Positions 33,102-42,018 of a DNA stretch of 64,000 nt are shown piece by piece; positions within the stretch are counted from its first letter, which is position 1; every line of letters starts with the position of its first letter. The notes beneath the pieces are model-generated. The model did no database searches. It saw only the letters and a program-made list of their open reading frames with translations, and was not told the DNA's origin. Source of the stretch: Candidatus Dependentiae bacterium (GTDB lineage: Bacteria; Babelota; Babeliae; Babelales; JACPOV01); the NCBI GenBank assembly GCA_016191325.1, contig JACPOV010000008.1:445270-509269 (forward strand). Direction: 5' to 3'. Position numbers and translations under genes: made by a program.

Positions 33102-34526
33102 TTAGTATGATTTTGCCACAACCGTATCAGTTTTGCTCTTTAGATCGCAATTAAAACAAACTTCAAATTCATGGGATTGCAGTAAGCAGCGAACCGTCGC
33201 CTTATAATTTTTTAATTGCGCTTCGCATTCCGGCTTGCCGCACCAACCGGTTTTGTAAAAGCCGTTATCTGCTTCAAGCAGCGGGCCAAATTGGCTCAAT
33301 TTTTTACCGGTGTGCCATAATGCTTTTTGCCGTTCATGAGCGCGATCAAATAAGGTTTTTTGCATTAATGCAGCCCGCGCTTCAACCGCCTTTGCAATAT
33401 CATGCGCAGGCACCGATTCTTTTGCCAATCCAATACGATCGCTGAGCATTACCGTTCCGTTGGCAACATCGCGTGGGCCTATCTCTATGCGCATAGGAAC
33501 TCCTTTAAGTTCCCATTTATAGAATTTTGCACCAGGTGTTTCATCTTCGCGGTCGTCCATAAAAACGCTAAACCCGTGATCTTTTAACTTTTTTGCAATT
33601 TTTTCCGCTTCAGCTTTGATCATGTTTGTATCGGCATCTTTTCGGAATATCGGCACGATTACAATTTGAATTGGTGCAATTTTTGGTGGAAGAACTAGAC
33701 CTTTTTCGTCACCGTGCACCATAATCAACGCACCAATTGAGCGTGTAGTAAATCCCCAGCTGGTTAAATAGGGATGCGCTTGATTTCCTTGGCGATCCTG
33801 AAACACAATGCCAAACGATTTTGCAAAGTTTTGAGAAATGATATGCGATGTGCACAGCTGCAAAGCCTTGCCATCTCTCATGATCCCTTCAACCGTGTAC
33901 GTCGCATCCGCTCCTGCAAACTTTTCGCTTTCAGATTTCATTCCAAAAAGAACGGGAATAGCTAAGTAGTCTTGGTACAAATTAATATATTCGCGCCACA
34001 TTTGCTCAGCTTCATCTTTTGCTTCTTGAGCTGTTTCATGAGCGGTATGGCCTTCTTGCCACCAAAATTCAGTAGTACGCAAGAATGGACGCGTTCTCAT
34101 TTCCCATCGAACCACATTTGCCCATTGATTTATTTTCATAGGCAAATCGCGCCAGGATTTAATCCATTGGGCAAACATATAGTGAATTATGGTTTCAGAA
34201 GTTGGGCGAATTACCAATGGCTCTTCAAGCTCTTTGCCGCCTGCAAAGGTTACCACTGCCAGTTCGGGCGAAAATCCGGCAACGTGTTCTTTTTCTTTTT
34301 CGATAAACGATTTGGGAATTAAAAGCGGAAAAGCGGCGTTTTGATGGCCCGTTTCTTTGATGCGCTTATCAAGAATCCCCTTAATATTTTCCCATAATGC
34401 ATAGCCGTACGGGCGAATTACCATGCATCCGCGAACAGGTGCGTGATCTGCTAGCTCACTTTTAAATACAACCTCATTATACCATTCTGCAAACTGGGTC
34501 TGGATATCTGGAAGTTTAGTACTCAT
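33102..34526 (-). CDS. proS: Prolyl-tRNA synthetase, archaeal/eukaryotic type
   Basis: Class II synthetase charging tRNA-Pro. The 474 residues lack the editing insertion of the roughly 570-residue bacterial type. The class II motifs are visible: VIRPYGYALWENI, RPTSETIIHYMFAQWI, WEMRTRPFLRTTEFWWQEGHTAH and the GFTTRSIGAL region. The protein continues with an anticodon-binding domain and a C-terminal Cys-containing zinc domain (CGKPEC, CFNC), typical of the archaeal/eukaryotic form that some bacteria also carry. Confidence 0.95.
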   Translation of the reverse strand: MSTKLPDIQTQFAEWYNEVVFKSELADHAPVRGCMVIRPYGYALWENIKGILDKRIKETGHQNAAFPLLIPKSFIEKEKEHVAGFSPELAVVTFAGGKELEEPLVIRPTSETIIHYMFAQWIKSWRDLPMKINQWANVVRWEMRTRPFLRTTEFWWQEGHTAHETAQEAKDEAEQMWREYINLYQDYLAIPVLFGMKSESEKFAGADATYTVEGIMRDGKALQLCTSHIISQNFAKSFGIVFQDRQGNQAHPYLTSWGFTTRSIGALIMVHGDEKGLVLPPKIAPIQIVIVPIFRKDADTNMIKAEAEKIAKKLKDHGFSVFMDDREDETPGAKFYKWELKGVPMRIEIGPRDVANGTVMLSDRIGLAKESVPAHDIAKAVEARAALMQKTLFDRAHERQKALWHTGKKLSQFGPLLEADNGFYKTGWCGKPECEAQLKNYKATVRCLLQSHEFEVCFNCDLKSKTDTVVAKSY

Positions 34527-34618
34527 TGATAAAAGTCCATTCGGCTACGATTAACATATTTTTTATGTTAAAATACTACAAAGCTCAAAAAAAGTAAAAA
34601 TGACTATGGAGACCTATC

Positions 34619-35299
34619 ATGAATCCAACACGTTTAACGCTGGAAGAAATTAACGATCTTATTTCGAATTTACCAGGTTGGCGCGCCTATCATCTTCCGA
34701 CCCACGATTTCATGAACAAACAATTTGAGCTACGCGATTTTGCGACCGCTTTGCGCTTTGTTAATGCAGTTGGGGAATATGCACAAAAAATTAATCACCA
34801 TCCCGATATTTCAATCGCGTATAAAAAAGTAACGATCACGCTCTGGACCCACAGCGCATCAGGCGTTACAGAAAAAGATATAGTTCTCGCAAGTCAAATT
34901 GAACAGATTATTAAAAAGCCGTTTTCTCAAGATGGAACCATTACATTAGCAAATGTAAAAAATTCGGTTGAAGAATTTGTTATTGAACGGGATTGGATTC
35001 AATTCCATAGCTTAAAGAATTTAAGCATGGCAATTGGTGCTGAAGCTGCGGAACTCATGGAGCCATTTTTATGGACCGATGCTGCGCAAGAGAAAAATAG
35101 TGAAGCTAAACGCACAGAAATAGAAAATGAACTTGCAGATGTTTTAATTGCGTCGATTGCTTTTGCCAATAGATTCAACACAGATATTGCAAAAGCTATA
35201 GAGCGAAAATTGGAACTTAACCGAAAAAAATACCCGATCGAAAAAGCTAAAGGTCGCTCAGATAAATACACAACGTATATCGAAAATCAGGAAAACTAA
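34619..35299 (+). CDS. Pterin-4a-carbinolamine dehydratase fused to MazG-like pyrophosphohydrolase
   Basis: A 226-residue two-domain protein. Residues 1-100 match pterin carbinolamine dehydratase: INHHPDISIAY, VTITLWTH and GVTEKDIVLASQIE; the active-site His pair is present. Residues 110-226 match the MazG-like/dCTP pyrophosphatase fold: FHSLKNLSMAIGAEAAELMEPFLW and ENELADVLIASIAFANRF, with the E-x2-E and E-x2-D metal ligands. The second domain should hydrolyse nucleotide triphosphates. Why they are joined is unknown. The NUDIX gene follows after 2 bp, suggesting a nucleotide-sanitation pair. Confidence 0.87.
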   Translation: MNPTRLTLEEINDLISNLPGWRAYHLPTHDFMNKQFELRDFATALRFVNAVGEYAQKINHHPDISIAYKKVTITLWTHSASGVTEKDIVLASQIEQIIKKPFSQDGTITLANVKNSVEEFVIERDWIQFHSLKNLSMAIGAEAAELMEPFLWTDAAQEKNSEAKRTEIENELADVLIASIAFANRFNTDIAKAIERKLELNRKKYPIEKAKGRSDKYTTYIENQEN

Positions 35300-35301
35300 T
35301 A

Positions 35302-35889
35302 ATGAAAAGAGATCAGCTTTTACATTTACTCCATAAGTATGATGCGATTCAGGAAGAAGCAACATATAAAAAGCGCATGCTAGAATTTATTAATCATAAT
35401 CCTGAATGTTTTGAGCGCACTCTTGAAATCGGGCACATCACCGCTTCTGCTTGGCTTTTAAATAACGATTATTCTCAAGTACTTCTTATGCATCATGCAA
35501 AATTAAATTTGTGGGTGCAATTAGGCGGGCATTGTGATGGTGAATCTGATGTATTAGGTGTTGCGATTAAAGAAGCGCAAGAAGAATCTGGGATTATGGG
35601 AATTGCGCCCGTAAGCACTGAAATATTTGATATCGACATCCATCTCATTCCAGCAAACAAAAAAGAACAAGAGCATTATCATTATGATGTTCGATTTCTG
35701 CTATCGGTAACAAGCAATGAATCATTTGTACAAAACGCTGAATCTAAAGAACTCAAATGGTTTGGCATGAACGATGAACTACCTACTGAGAGCCGTTCAA
35801 TAATGCGCATGATAGAAAAATGGAAAAAAATACATTTCGCAAAAAAGCCTACTAGGCGCTTAAGTGAAATGATTGGTGTTTTAAGATAA
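35302..35889 (+). CDS. NUDIX hydrolase
   Basis: A 195-residue protein with the Nudix box GGHCDGESDVLGVAIKEAQEE followed by SGI; the spacer before KE is one residue longer than the minimal motif, as seen in some NUDIX subgroups. It would hydrolyse nucleoside-diphosphate-linked substrates. A fusion-protein gene ends 2 bp upstream, so the two are coexpressed. The substrate is unknown. Confidence 0.9.
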   Translation: MKRDQLLHLLHKYDAIQEEATYKKRMLEFINHNPECFERTLEIGHITASAWLLNNDYSQVLLMHHAKLNLWVQLGGHCDGESDVLGVAIKEAQEESGIMGIAPVSTEIFDIDIHLIPANKKEQEHYHYDVRFLLSVTSNESFVQNAESKELKWFGMNDELPTESRSIMRMIEKWKKIHFAKKPTRRLSEMIGVLR

Positions 35890-35897
35890 ATTTTACA

Positions 35898-37016
35898 TTA
35901 CAATGTGACGCATGCATTTTTTCTTTTATCGATTTCTTGTTTGCATCTTTTTTTCAATTCTTCAAGTTTCTGATTAATATCGCCCTTAATAACGCACAAC
36001 ATTCTCTCTTTTGTTTTAGGGTCACTTAACTGGGCGATAATCATAGTATTCAATGGTCGCATTTTTGTAATAATTCCGGAAAATGTACCGATCTCTTTTA
36101 CGCTATTATCTGCAAGCGAATTAATATTCATAAGAAAGAGAGTTGCTTTCAATTCAGTATCGCAAACGCAAATATCTCCATTTGTAGTTGCGATGGTTAA
36201 ATGATTCTTTGGATCAAAAGCAAAAGAGGATATGTGATTTTGAGAAAACTTCCAGATGCCAACTCGTACGTAGGCCCCGTTTTTAGATTGATAGGTTTTT
36301 ACATTCTTTAAATCGCCAATCGCAATAAGTGATCCGTCCTTCGTTGATTGAACATGCGGCGTTGCGCGAGTTGTAATGCCAGTTTCTTTTAAAGTTTTAT
36401 TCTTGGGATCTAATGCATAGATTTGATACGGCGGCTTTTCAGTGGTTGCAAGTAAAATGGATTTTGAATTAATCCCGGCAAATCCGCGTAAGAGTTTTTT
36501 ATCTTTTACCTTAGAAAACTTTTGAGTAGAAACATCATAAAATGTATATACCGGAAAATCGTCTGCCACTTCTGCATTTCCAAAATGCGTTGGATAGCCA
36601 CAATAAGAAGATAAATAGACGGTATTATTATCAACAAAAAAAGCAGATGGGTGAGAATCGGGCCCCATCTGCTCCATTGGTTTTATCGATGCTTCGGCTT
36701 TATCTGATTCAAGGTTATAGAAAGAAAACATCATATTTTTCCCGCTCGAATCGTTGCTGCAATAGGCAAGCCGTTCTCCATTCGGGCTGAGCGTAATACT
36801 GTTTTTATCTACAGTATTATCGGGCTGCCAATAAATATGGCCATTGGCCGTACCGATTACTTTGCCATTTTTATCGATTCTTCTGTTAAGATCGGGATAA
36901 AAAGCAATATCATCAGCTTTTTTTTCTAATAAAAACTCATTTTTTTTCAGTTCCATCCCGTTAAGTGCGCTAAAAAGAATGCTTAATGCCAAGATTGTAT
37001 TTTTCATGGCTTTCAT
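35898..37016 (-). CDS. Secreted beta-propeller-like protein
   Basis: A 372-residue protein with a signal peptide (MKNTILALSILFSALNG after three residues). RBS AGGAGA lies 7 bases before the ATG at 37016. Repeated strands ending in short polar turns (ITLSPNGERLAYCSND, SSFAFDPKNHLTIATTNGDICVCD, TKDGSLIAIGDLKN) look like WD40/propeller blades. Catalytic residues are not evident; a binding role is inferred. Confidence 0.75.
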   Translation of the reverse strand: MKAMKNTILALSILFSALNGMELKKNEFLLEKKADDIAFYPDLNRRIDKNGKVIGTANGHIYWQPDNTVDKNSITLSPNGERLAYCSNDSSGKNMMFSFYNLESDKAEASIKPMEQMGPDSHPSAFFVDNNTVYLSSYCGYPTHFGNAEVADDFPVYTFYDVSTQKFSKVKDKKLLRGFAGINSKSILLATTEKPPYQIYALDPKNKTLKETGITTRATPHVQSTKDGSLIAIGDLKNVKTYQSKNGAYVRVGIWKFSQNHISSFAFDPKNHLTIATTNGDICVCDTELKATLFLMNINSLADNSVKEIGTFSGIITKMRPLNTMIIAQLSDPKTKERMLCVIKGDINQKLEELKKRCKQEIDKRKNACVTL

Positions 37017-37137
37017 AAACGTATCTCCTGGGTATGGGAAAATCTTACCATACCGCTCCTTATAAAAAATAGTATCGATAACTCGTTTTTTCGCTTATCA
37101 TAGAAGAACGATTAATATTACGAATAAACCGATAATC

Positions 37138-38496
37138 ATGATTACTACAAAAAAATTGACTGTACCAATCGTTAAAGCTTGGCGCAAAAATCGCACGACC
37201 CCAAGTTTGCAGGAAAGCTATCATACAATTCCCATAAATCCTGCATGGCCTTGGTGGCGCAAGATGCTTGCTTTCGCCGGCCCTGGCTATTTGGTCGCGG
37301 TTGGATACATGGATCCAGGAAACTGGGCAACCGATCTGGCTGCAGGATCAGCTTTTAACTATACGTTGCTTTCCATTATTCTGCTTTCCAACCTCATGGC
37401 AATCTTGCTCCAGCATTTGGCAGCTAAGTTAGGAATTGTTACAGGAAGAGATTTAGCGCAAGCATGCCGAGATCATTTCTCAAAACCCGTTACGTTATGT
37501 TTATGGGTATTGTGTGAAATAGCAATTTGCGCGACCGATTTAGCAGAGGTTATCGGTTCTGCAATTGCCCTTAATTTACTGTTCAATATTCCAATGTTTC
37601 TAGGCGTATGCTTAACGGCGCTTGATGTTTTTGCGTTACTTTACTTGCAGAAATTCCATTTCAGATACGTTGAAGGGATTGTAATTTTATTAATGTCGAT
37701 TATCGCGGGCTGTTTTTGGTACGAAATCGCGATTTCATCGCCAGATATCGGTTTAATTATTTCAAATTTACTTCCTAAAGCAGAAATATTTTCGCATCCT
37801 GAAATGCTTTATATTGCAATTGGGATCGTAGGCGCAACCGTAATGCCCCATAATTTGTATCTGCATTCGTCGATTGTGCAAACAAGAAAGCACGATCAAA
37901 CCAATCAGGGAAAAAGCGAAGCTATTAAGTTCAGCACCATAGACACTACTTTTGCTCTCACGATCGCTTTTTTCATTAACGCAGCAATTTTAATTGTATC
38001 GGCAGCGGTATTTTACTCTCGCGGTTACAAAGAGATAACAGAAATTGAGCAAGCATATCAGCTTTTAAGCCCGCTTTTAGGCATTCCGTTAGCGAGTACG
38101 CTTTTTGCTGTAGCTCTTCTTGCCTCGGGCCAAAACTCAACCTTGACCGGCACCCTAGCGGGCCAAATTGTAATGGAAGGTTTTTTAGAGATACGTCTTC
38201 GCCCTTGGATGAGAAGACTTTTAACCCGTTCTATTGCCTTAGTTCCTGCAATTATATGCGTTCTTTTCTATGGGGATGCTAGCGTTGCACGGCTTCTTCT
38301 TTTAAGCCAGGTAATTTTGAGTTTTCAACTTGGTTTCGCAATAATTCCCCTCATAATGTTTACAAGCGATAGAAAAAAAATGGGCCCGCATGCCAATTCC
38401 TATTTGGTCACCATTTTTGCTTGGCTTTCAGCCGCCTTAATCATTGGGCTTAACTGCAAATACCTATTTGATCTGGGCATTGGTTATTTCAGGTAA
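37138..38496 (+). CDS. mntH: Nramp-family divalent metal (Mn/Fe) transporter
   Basis: A 452-residue transporter of about 11-12 membrane helices that imports Mn2+ or Fe2+ with protons. The metal-binding motifs are present: [12 protein letters not shown] in helix 1 and [13 protein letters not shown] in helix 6. The N-terminal cytoplasmic extension (about 45 residues) precedes [18 protein letters not shown]. The RBS is weak. No Mur/MntR-like site is recognised. Confidence 0.94.
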   Translation: MITTKKLTVPIVKAWRKNRTTPSLQESYHTIPINPAWPWWRKMLAFAGPGYLVAVGYMDPGNWATDLAAGSAFNYTLLSIILLSNLMAILLQHLAAKLGIVTGRDLAQACRDHFSKPVTLCLWVLCEIAICATDLAEVIGSAIALNLLFNIPMFLGVCLTALDVFALLYLQKFHFRYVEGIVILLMSIIAGCFWYEIAISSPDIGLIISNLLPKAEIFSHPEMLYIAIGIVGATVMPHNLYLHSSIVQTRKHDQTNQGKSEAIKFSTIDTTFALTIAFFINAAILIVSAAVFYSRGYKEITEIEQAYQLLSPLLGIPLASTLFAVALLASGQNSTLTGTLAGQIVMEGFLEIRLRPWMRRLLTRSIALVPAIICVLFYGDASVARLLLLSQVILSFQLGFAIIPLIMFTSDRKKMGPHANSYLVTIFAWLSAALIIGLNCKYLFDLGIGYFR

Positions 38497-38550
38497 GATT
38501 TGCTACTATTCCAATATAAAAATGCTCTTTAGTACCAAATGGGAAATCAA

Positions 38551-39837
38551 ATGAATCAAACGAAAATTTCGTATATTGTTTTGGCCTCTTTTTTAGTCTC
38601 ATTCTCCTCAGCTGGCTGCACAGAATGGTATGAAAATCCTATCTTTGCATGGATAGCAGGGCTTTCAGGTGGCGCAACTCTCGCTTCGGGATTATGGTGG
38701 TATAATTCTTCAACGCCGCCCAATATGGATTCTCTTCTTTTGAAGGCGGATGCATTGCAAGAAAAAATTGATCCTCTTATCATAAGTTTTAAAGACGAAG
38801 CAGAAACAGAAAATTATCTCTTTAATAATGCTAATGCTGCCAATACGATCACGAAAAAAATTTCGGATTGGTTAACCGAATCAGAATCTCTTTTGAAAGA
38901 GTCGATGCGGCCCGATTTGCTTAAGGATTTAAGCCCTGAGCGCAAAGAATTACTCATTAAAATGCGTTCTGCAATTAACAAAAATAGAAACGCTGTACAG
39001 CAGCTGTACACTTTTGTAGAAACCAAGAAGCCATTTCTTAAAATAAATAATTATTTATCGAGTGATTATATTCATCTTCCAATAGCAAAGCCAGATGACG
39101 CAAATCCATATCCACACATGCGAAAAATAGGCGTACTTAATAATGCAGTAAACGATCTAATCGAAGCGCTTGATGAATCAAAAAAATTAGGAAACGGAAA
39201 AACATCCAGCAGATTTGAAACTTTACAAAAAAATGCTGAAGCGCGAATTACGCAATTAACAGCCGAGCTTGAAAGATTGGGTAATAAATCTGAATATAGA
39301 GAAGAGCTTAATCGCCGCGAAACGGAACGCCATCATCGCGAACTCGAAGTAAAAAAAGAGCGCAAAGTGAGAGCAAAAGAACAAGAAGCTGAAGCTCTCG
39401 CTATTGAGGCCAGAGCTCGTCAAACACAAGCTGATTTAGCGAGCTACACGTATCAAAAAAACTTTATTGATGCGCAAAACATCGCAAAAACGGCAGAAAC
39501 TAAAACCTTAATCGCGCAAGAAAATGAAAAGCAAGCGCAAAAAAATTATGAAATTGAGAAAGGTCTTGTTCAAAAAATACGCGCCTGCTTAATAGGTTTT
39601 GTAAAAGTTCAGGATGAGAAGCTTAAAAAAGCTCAAGAGGCGTACGATTCACTTGATCGTGAATTTAATACCCCATCAGTAAATCCTGAATTGGTTGAGG
39701 AACGGGTAGCGATACTCAAAGAACGCGCACAAAAAATTAAAGAGGCGTTTGTGCCAGCTTGCCCCGGATGCATTAAAGATCTTGAAAATGGGAATTTTTC
39801 TCATCCCTGCAACCACGGTGCGGGGGCAGGAAAGTAA
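38551..39837 (+). CDS. Exported coiled-coil protein with C-terminal Cys/His cluster
   Basis: A 428-residue protein. ATG 38551 is preferred to 38539 because GGGAA lies just upstream and a signal peptide follows (YIVLASFLVSFSSAGC). The SAGC end could be a lipobox. A short hydrophobic segment (FAWIAGLSGGATLASGLWWY) follows. The middle 200 residues form a highly charged coiled coil (RREELEVKK-like, ARQTQADLASYTYQK). The last 25 residues contain CPGC and HPCNH, possibly a metal site. Function unknown. Confidence 0.75.
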   Translation: MNQTKISYIVLASFLVSFSSAGCTEWYENPIFAWIAGLSGGATLASGLWWYNSSTPPNMDSLLLKADALQEKIDPLIISFKDEAETENYLFNNANAANTITKKISDWLTESESLLKESMRPDLLKDLSPERKELLIKMRSAINKNRNAVQQLYTFVETKKPFLKINNYLSSDYIHLPIAKPDDANPYPHMRKIGVLNNAVNDLIEALDESKKLGNGKTSSRFETLQKNAEARITQLTAELERLGNKSEYREELNRRETERHHRELEVKKERKVRAKEQEAEALAIEARARQTQADLASYTYQKNFIDAQNIAKTAETKTLIAQENEKQAQKNYEIEKGLVQKIRACLIGFVKVQDEKLKKAQEAYDSLDREFNTPSVNPELVEERVAILKERAQKIKEAFVPACPGCIKDLENGNFSHPCNHGAGAGK

Positions 39838-39845
39838 TTTTAAAA

Positions 39846-39869
39846 TAAAAAAAACGGCACATTTGCCGC
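39846..39869 (-). terminator. Rho-independent terminator on minus strand
   Basis: On the minus strand CGGCA-AATG-TGCCG is followed by eight T. It ends a candidate RNA whose promoter lies at 39979-40008. Confidence 0.7.
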
Positions 39870-39975
39870 TTCTTAATAAATTGAAGGTGAGATGGGAACT
39901 CATAGGTTTAACCCTACGTCTCTCGTCTATACTTACGCATGTAGAGAGCTTAGCTTCTAACTACCTCCCCATCTC
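39846..39975 (-). ncRNA. Candidate structured small RNA on the minus strand
   Basis: The gap 39838-40206 has no gene. On the minus strand a closing stem (GAGATGGG at 39975-39968 with CCCATCTC at 39896-39889) encloses three smaller hairpins: TTAG/CTAA, CTCTC/GAGAG and CGTAGG-GTTAAA-CCTATG. A terminator with a T-run follows at 39846-39869. A possible promoter lies just upstream (TTGCGT 40008-40003, 18 bp, TGTAAT 39984-39979). The cloverleaf-like shape prompted a tRNA check, which failed. No known RNA family is recognised. Confidence 0.5.
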
Positions 39976-39978
39976 CTA

Positions 39979-40008
39979 ATTACAATGGTAACAAAGAACA
40001 GCACGCAA
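39979..40008 (-). promoter_or_regulatory. Possible promoter for minus-strand RNA
   Basis: Minus strand TTGCGT (40008-40003), 18-bp spacer, TGTAAT (39984-39979). Start would be near 39972, next to the closing stem of the candidate RNA. Confidence 0.4.
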
Positions 40009-40206
40009 AATCAATGATTCAGATTGGATTTTTATATAAAGATTGGCCAAGATTAAGGATAATAAAAATATATCCGTTAATACAAAAGGAAACAGGGGTG
40101 CATTAATTGCAGCACTTGATAGCGCGTGTGACTTAATAAATCCTTGAGAGCTTCTTTAAAACTTCTTTATACTGGTAATGAGGGATAGTTTAGGGGGAGT
40201 TTAGTA

Positions 40207-41178
40207 ATGAGCATATTCCAAATGCGCGGGGGCGCATGGGGTATTTTTTACGTCTTTTTATACCTATTTTCAGCTTTTTGCATAGCTGAGAACGGTAAAA
40301 CCTTTCCCAAAACAGAATCCGCACAACAATTTGCTTATTTATTTGCACATGGGTTGGGTGCAACCCAACAGCAATTCGCGCTTTTCGCGCAAGTTCCCGT
40401 TGTAGATTTAAAAAAGAATAATAACTGGTTTCTTTATGATCCCTTAGTTCTTTTTAATTTCCCAGATGCAAAGAATGATAAGGGCGAATATCTAAAAGAG
40501 CACGTCAATCTTGGCCAAAAAAAAGATATTGATCAACTCCACGCAAGTATCACTGCAGCGCTTGCCCAATTGCCAGGAGCTGGCCTCGTTTTAACAGGAA
40601 TTTCACGCGGCGCAGCAACCATTCTTAATCTGCTAGCGCTCGCTCAACCTAACTATGTGGCAGCAGTAGTTCTTGAATCACCGTTCGATTCATTCAAATC
40701 AATCATCAACCATCTTCTCAGGCGGTTTGGTGTACAATGGCTACCATTCTCAGAAAGAATCGGCGCTAAAATAGCGCAATCACAGTTTCCTTCACTCAAT
40801 TTAGATGGCATAGCGCCTTGCAAGGTTGCTTCCTATATTCCGCAGCATGTTCCTATTCTTTTTGTTCATTCCACCAAAGACAAAGTGATTCCGGTACAAT
40901 GTTCAAGAAAGTTATATATAAAATTGAAAGAAACGGGGCACCAACATGTTTATTTACTCGAACTTCCATCTGGTGATCATGGAAAATTAATGAATAGCGA
41001 GCATTCTCTTATGTATCAAAATGCTGTGCACGCTTTTTATAAAAAATATGGATTGCCGCATCAAGAAGATTTCGCCAAACAAGGGGAAGCTGTCTTAGCG
41101 CTGGCGCAACCCGGCATTGCGGAAGTACAAGCTCGTGAAAAAAGAACTATGAATCTTGATGATGAGCAAGATAACTAA
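40207..41178 (+). CDS. Exported alpha/beta hydrolase
   Basis: A 323-residue serine hydrolase with a signal-like N-terminus (IFYVFLYLFSAFCIA). AHGLGATQQQF holds the oxyanion strand, GISRGAATIL the nucleophile elbow G-x-S-x-G, VLESPFDSF follows it, and IPILFVHSTKDKVIP and GDHGKLMNS hold the likely Asp and His. The fold resembles dienelactone hydrolase/lipase-like enzymes. RBS GGGGGAG supports the ATG. The substrate is unknown. Confidence 0.86.
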   Translation: MSIFQMRGGAWGIFYVFLYLFSAFCIAENGKTFPKTESAQQFAYLFAHGLGATQQQFALFAQVPVVDLKKNNNWFLYDPLVLFNFPDAKNDKGEYLKEHVNLGQKKDIDQLHASITAALAQLPGAGLVLTGISRGAATILNLLALAQPNYVAAVVLESPFDSFKSIINHLLRRFGVQWLPFSERIGAKIAQSQFPSLNLDGIAPCKVASYIPQHVPILFVHSTKDKVIPVQCSRKLYIKLKETGHQHVYLLELPSGDHGKLMNSEHSLMYQNAVHAFYKKYGLPHQEDFAKQGEAVLALAQPGIAEVQAREKRTMNLDDEQDN

Positions 41179-41337
41179 TCCATTATTCTGATAATTTTAA
41201 ATAAAGAATACACTAAAACCTTTTTTCCATAATTCCTATTTGAAAGAATCACAATCGGGGCCTTTTGCAAAGCTTTCCCATTCCTGTTATCCTCTGAGGT
41301 GACTGGTATTATTTAATAAATCTTAATGGAGGTTTAT

Positions 41338-42015
41338 ATGTATAAGAAAAGTATTTTTACCGCACTCATTTTCCCACTATTGGCATATACATTTATCAGT
41401 AAAGCTGGCAATCAGCTGAGAACACAAGATCGCGTATTGCCAAATGGAAAAACAATCTCTCTAGCTATTGGTAACTTGGAAGATCAGCTCGTTGAAGCGG
41501 TTGTTAATCCCGCAAATGAATATTTATCTCACGGTGCTGGCGTAGCGCGCACCTTAGCAGATTTTTTTCCTGATTTACAAGATCTCTCTGACAAGCTTCC
41601 TGCAAATAAAACTAGTTTTTACGACAGTTCCCAACAAGTGATATGCCCAGTTGGAACAGCATGTACCACAAAAATATACACCCAACCAAAGAATCCTCGT
41701 ATTTCACATGTGATTCATGCAGTTGGCCCGCGAGGAAATGATATTGGTAGAAAACAATTACTCTATAATGCTTATAGAAGTAGCTTAGAGCAAGCGGAGC
41801 TCAATGGAATTAGCACGATCGCTTTTCCTCCAATTAGTATTGGTATTTTTAATTATCCATTGCACGAGGCAACTGAAGTTGCATTATCTGCGGCAATAGA
41901 TTATCTTTCGCAAACTCAATCTGATATTCAAAAAGTTGTTTTTGTAATTTGGCCTGGCGACAAGCGATTTGATGAGATTTTGAGTGCGTATGAGTCTCAA
42001 ATCAGGATGATTTAA
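41338..42015 (+). CDS. Exported macro domain protein
   Basis: A 225-residue protein. ATG 41338 is chosen because GGAGG lies 5 bases upstream; ATG 41326 would overlap that RBS. The signal peptide is MYKKSIFTALIFPLLAYTF. The macro domain follows: GNLEDQLVEAVVNPANEYL, SHGAGVARTLAD, HVIHAVGPRG and TIAFPPISIGIFNYPLHEA. Macro domains bind or remove ADP-ribose. A periplasmic or secreted one is unusual, since most bacterial members are cytoplasmic. A role against host or antagonist ADP-ribosylation is inference only. Confidence 0.88.
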   Translation: MYKKSIFTALIFPLLAYTFISKAGNQLRTQDRVLPNGKTISLAIGNLEDQLVEAVVNPANEYLSHGAGVARTLADFFPDLQDLSDKLPANKTSFYDSSQQVICPVGTACTTKIYTQPKNPRISHVIHAVGPRGNDIGRKQLLYNAYRSSLEQAELNGISTIAFPPISIGIFNYPLHEATEVALSAAIDYLSQTQSDIQKVVFVIWPGDKRFDEILSAYESQIRMI

Positions 42016-42018
42016 AAC

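Noticed and set aside
36900..37137. Mn riboswitch or MntR box upstream of mntH
   Set aside because: No recognisable structure or operator in the short gap before mntH.
39889..39975. tRNA-like cloverleaf
   Set aside because: The arm in the T position has a six-base GTTAAA loop rather than TTCRANN, there is no proper D-arm, and no CCA-compatible acceptor end.
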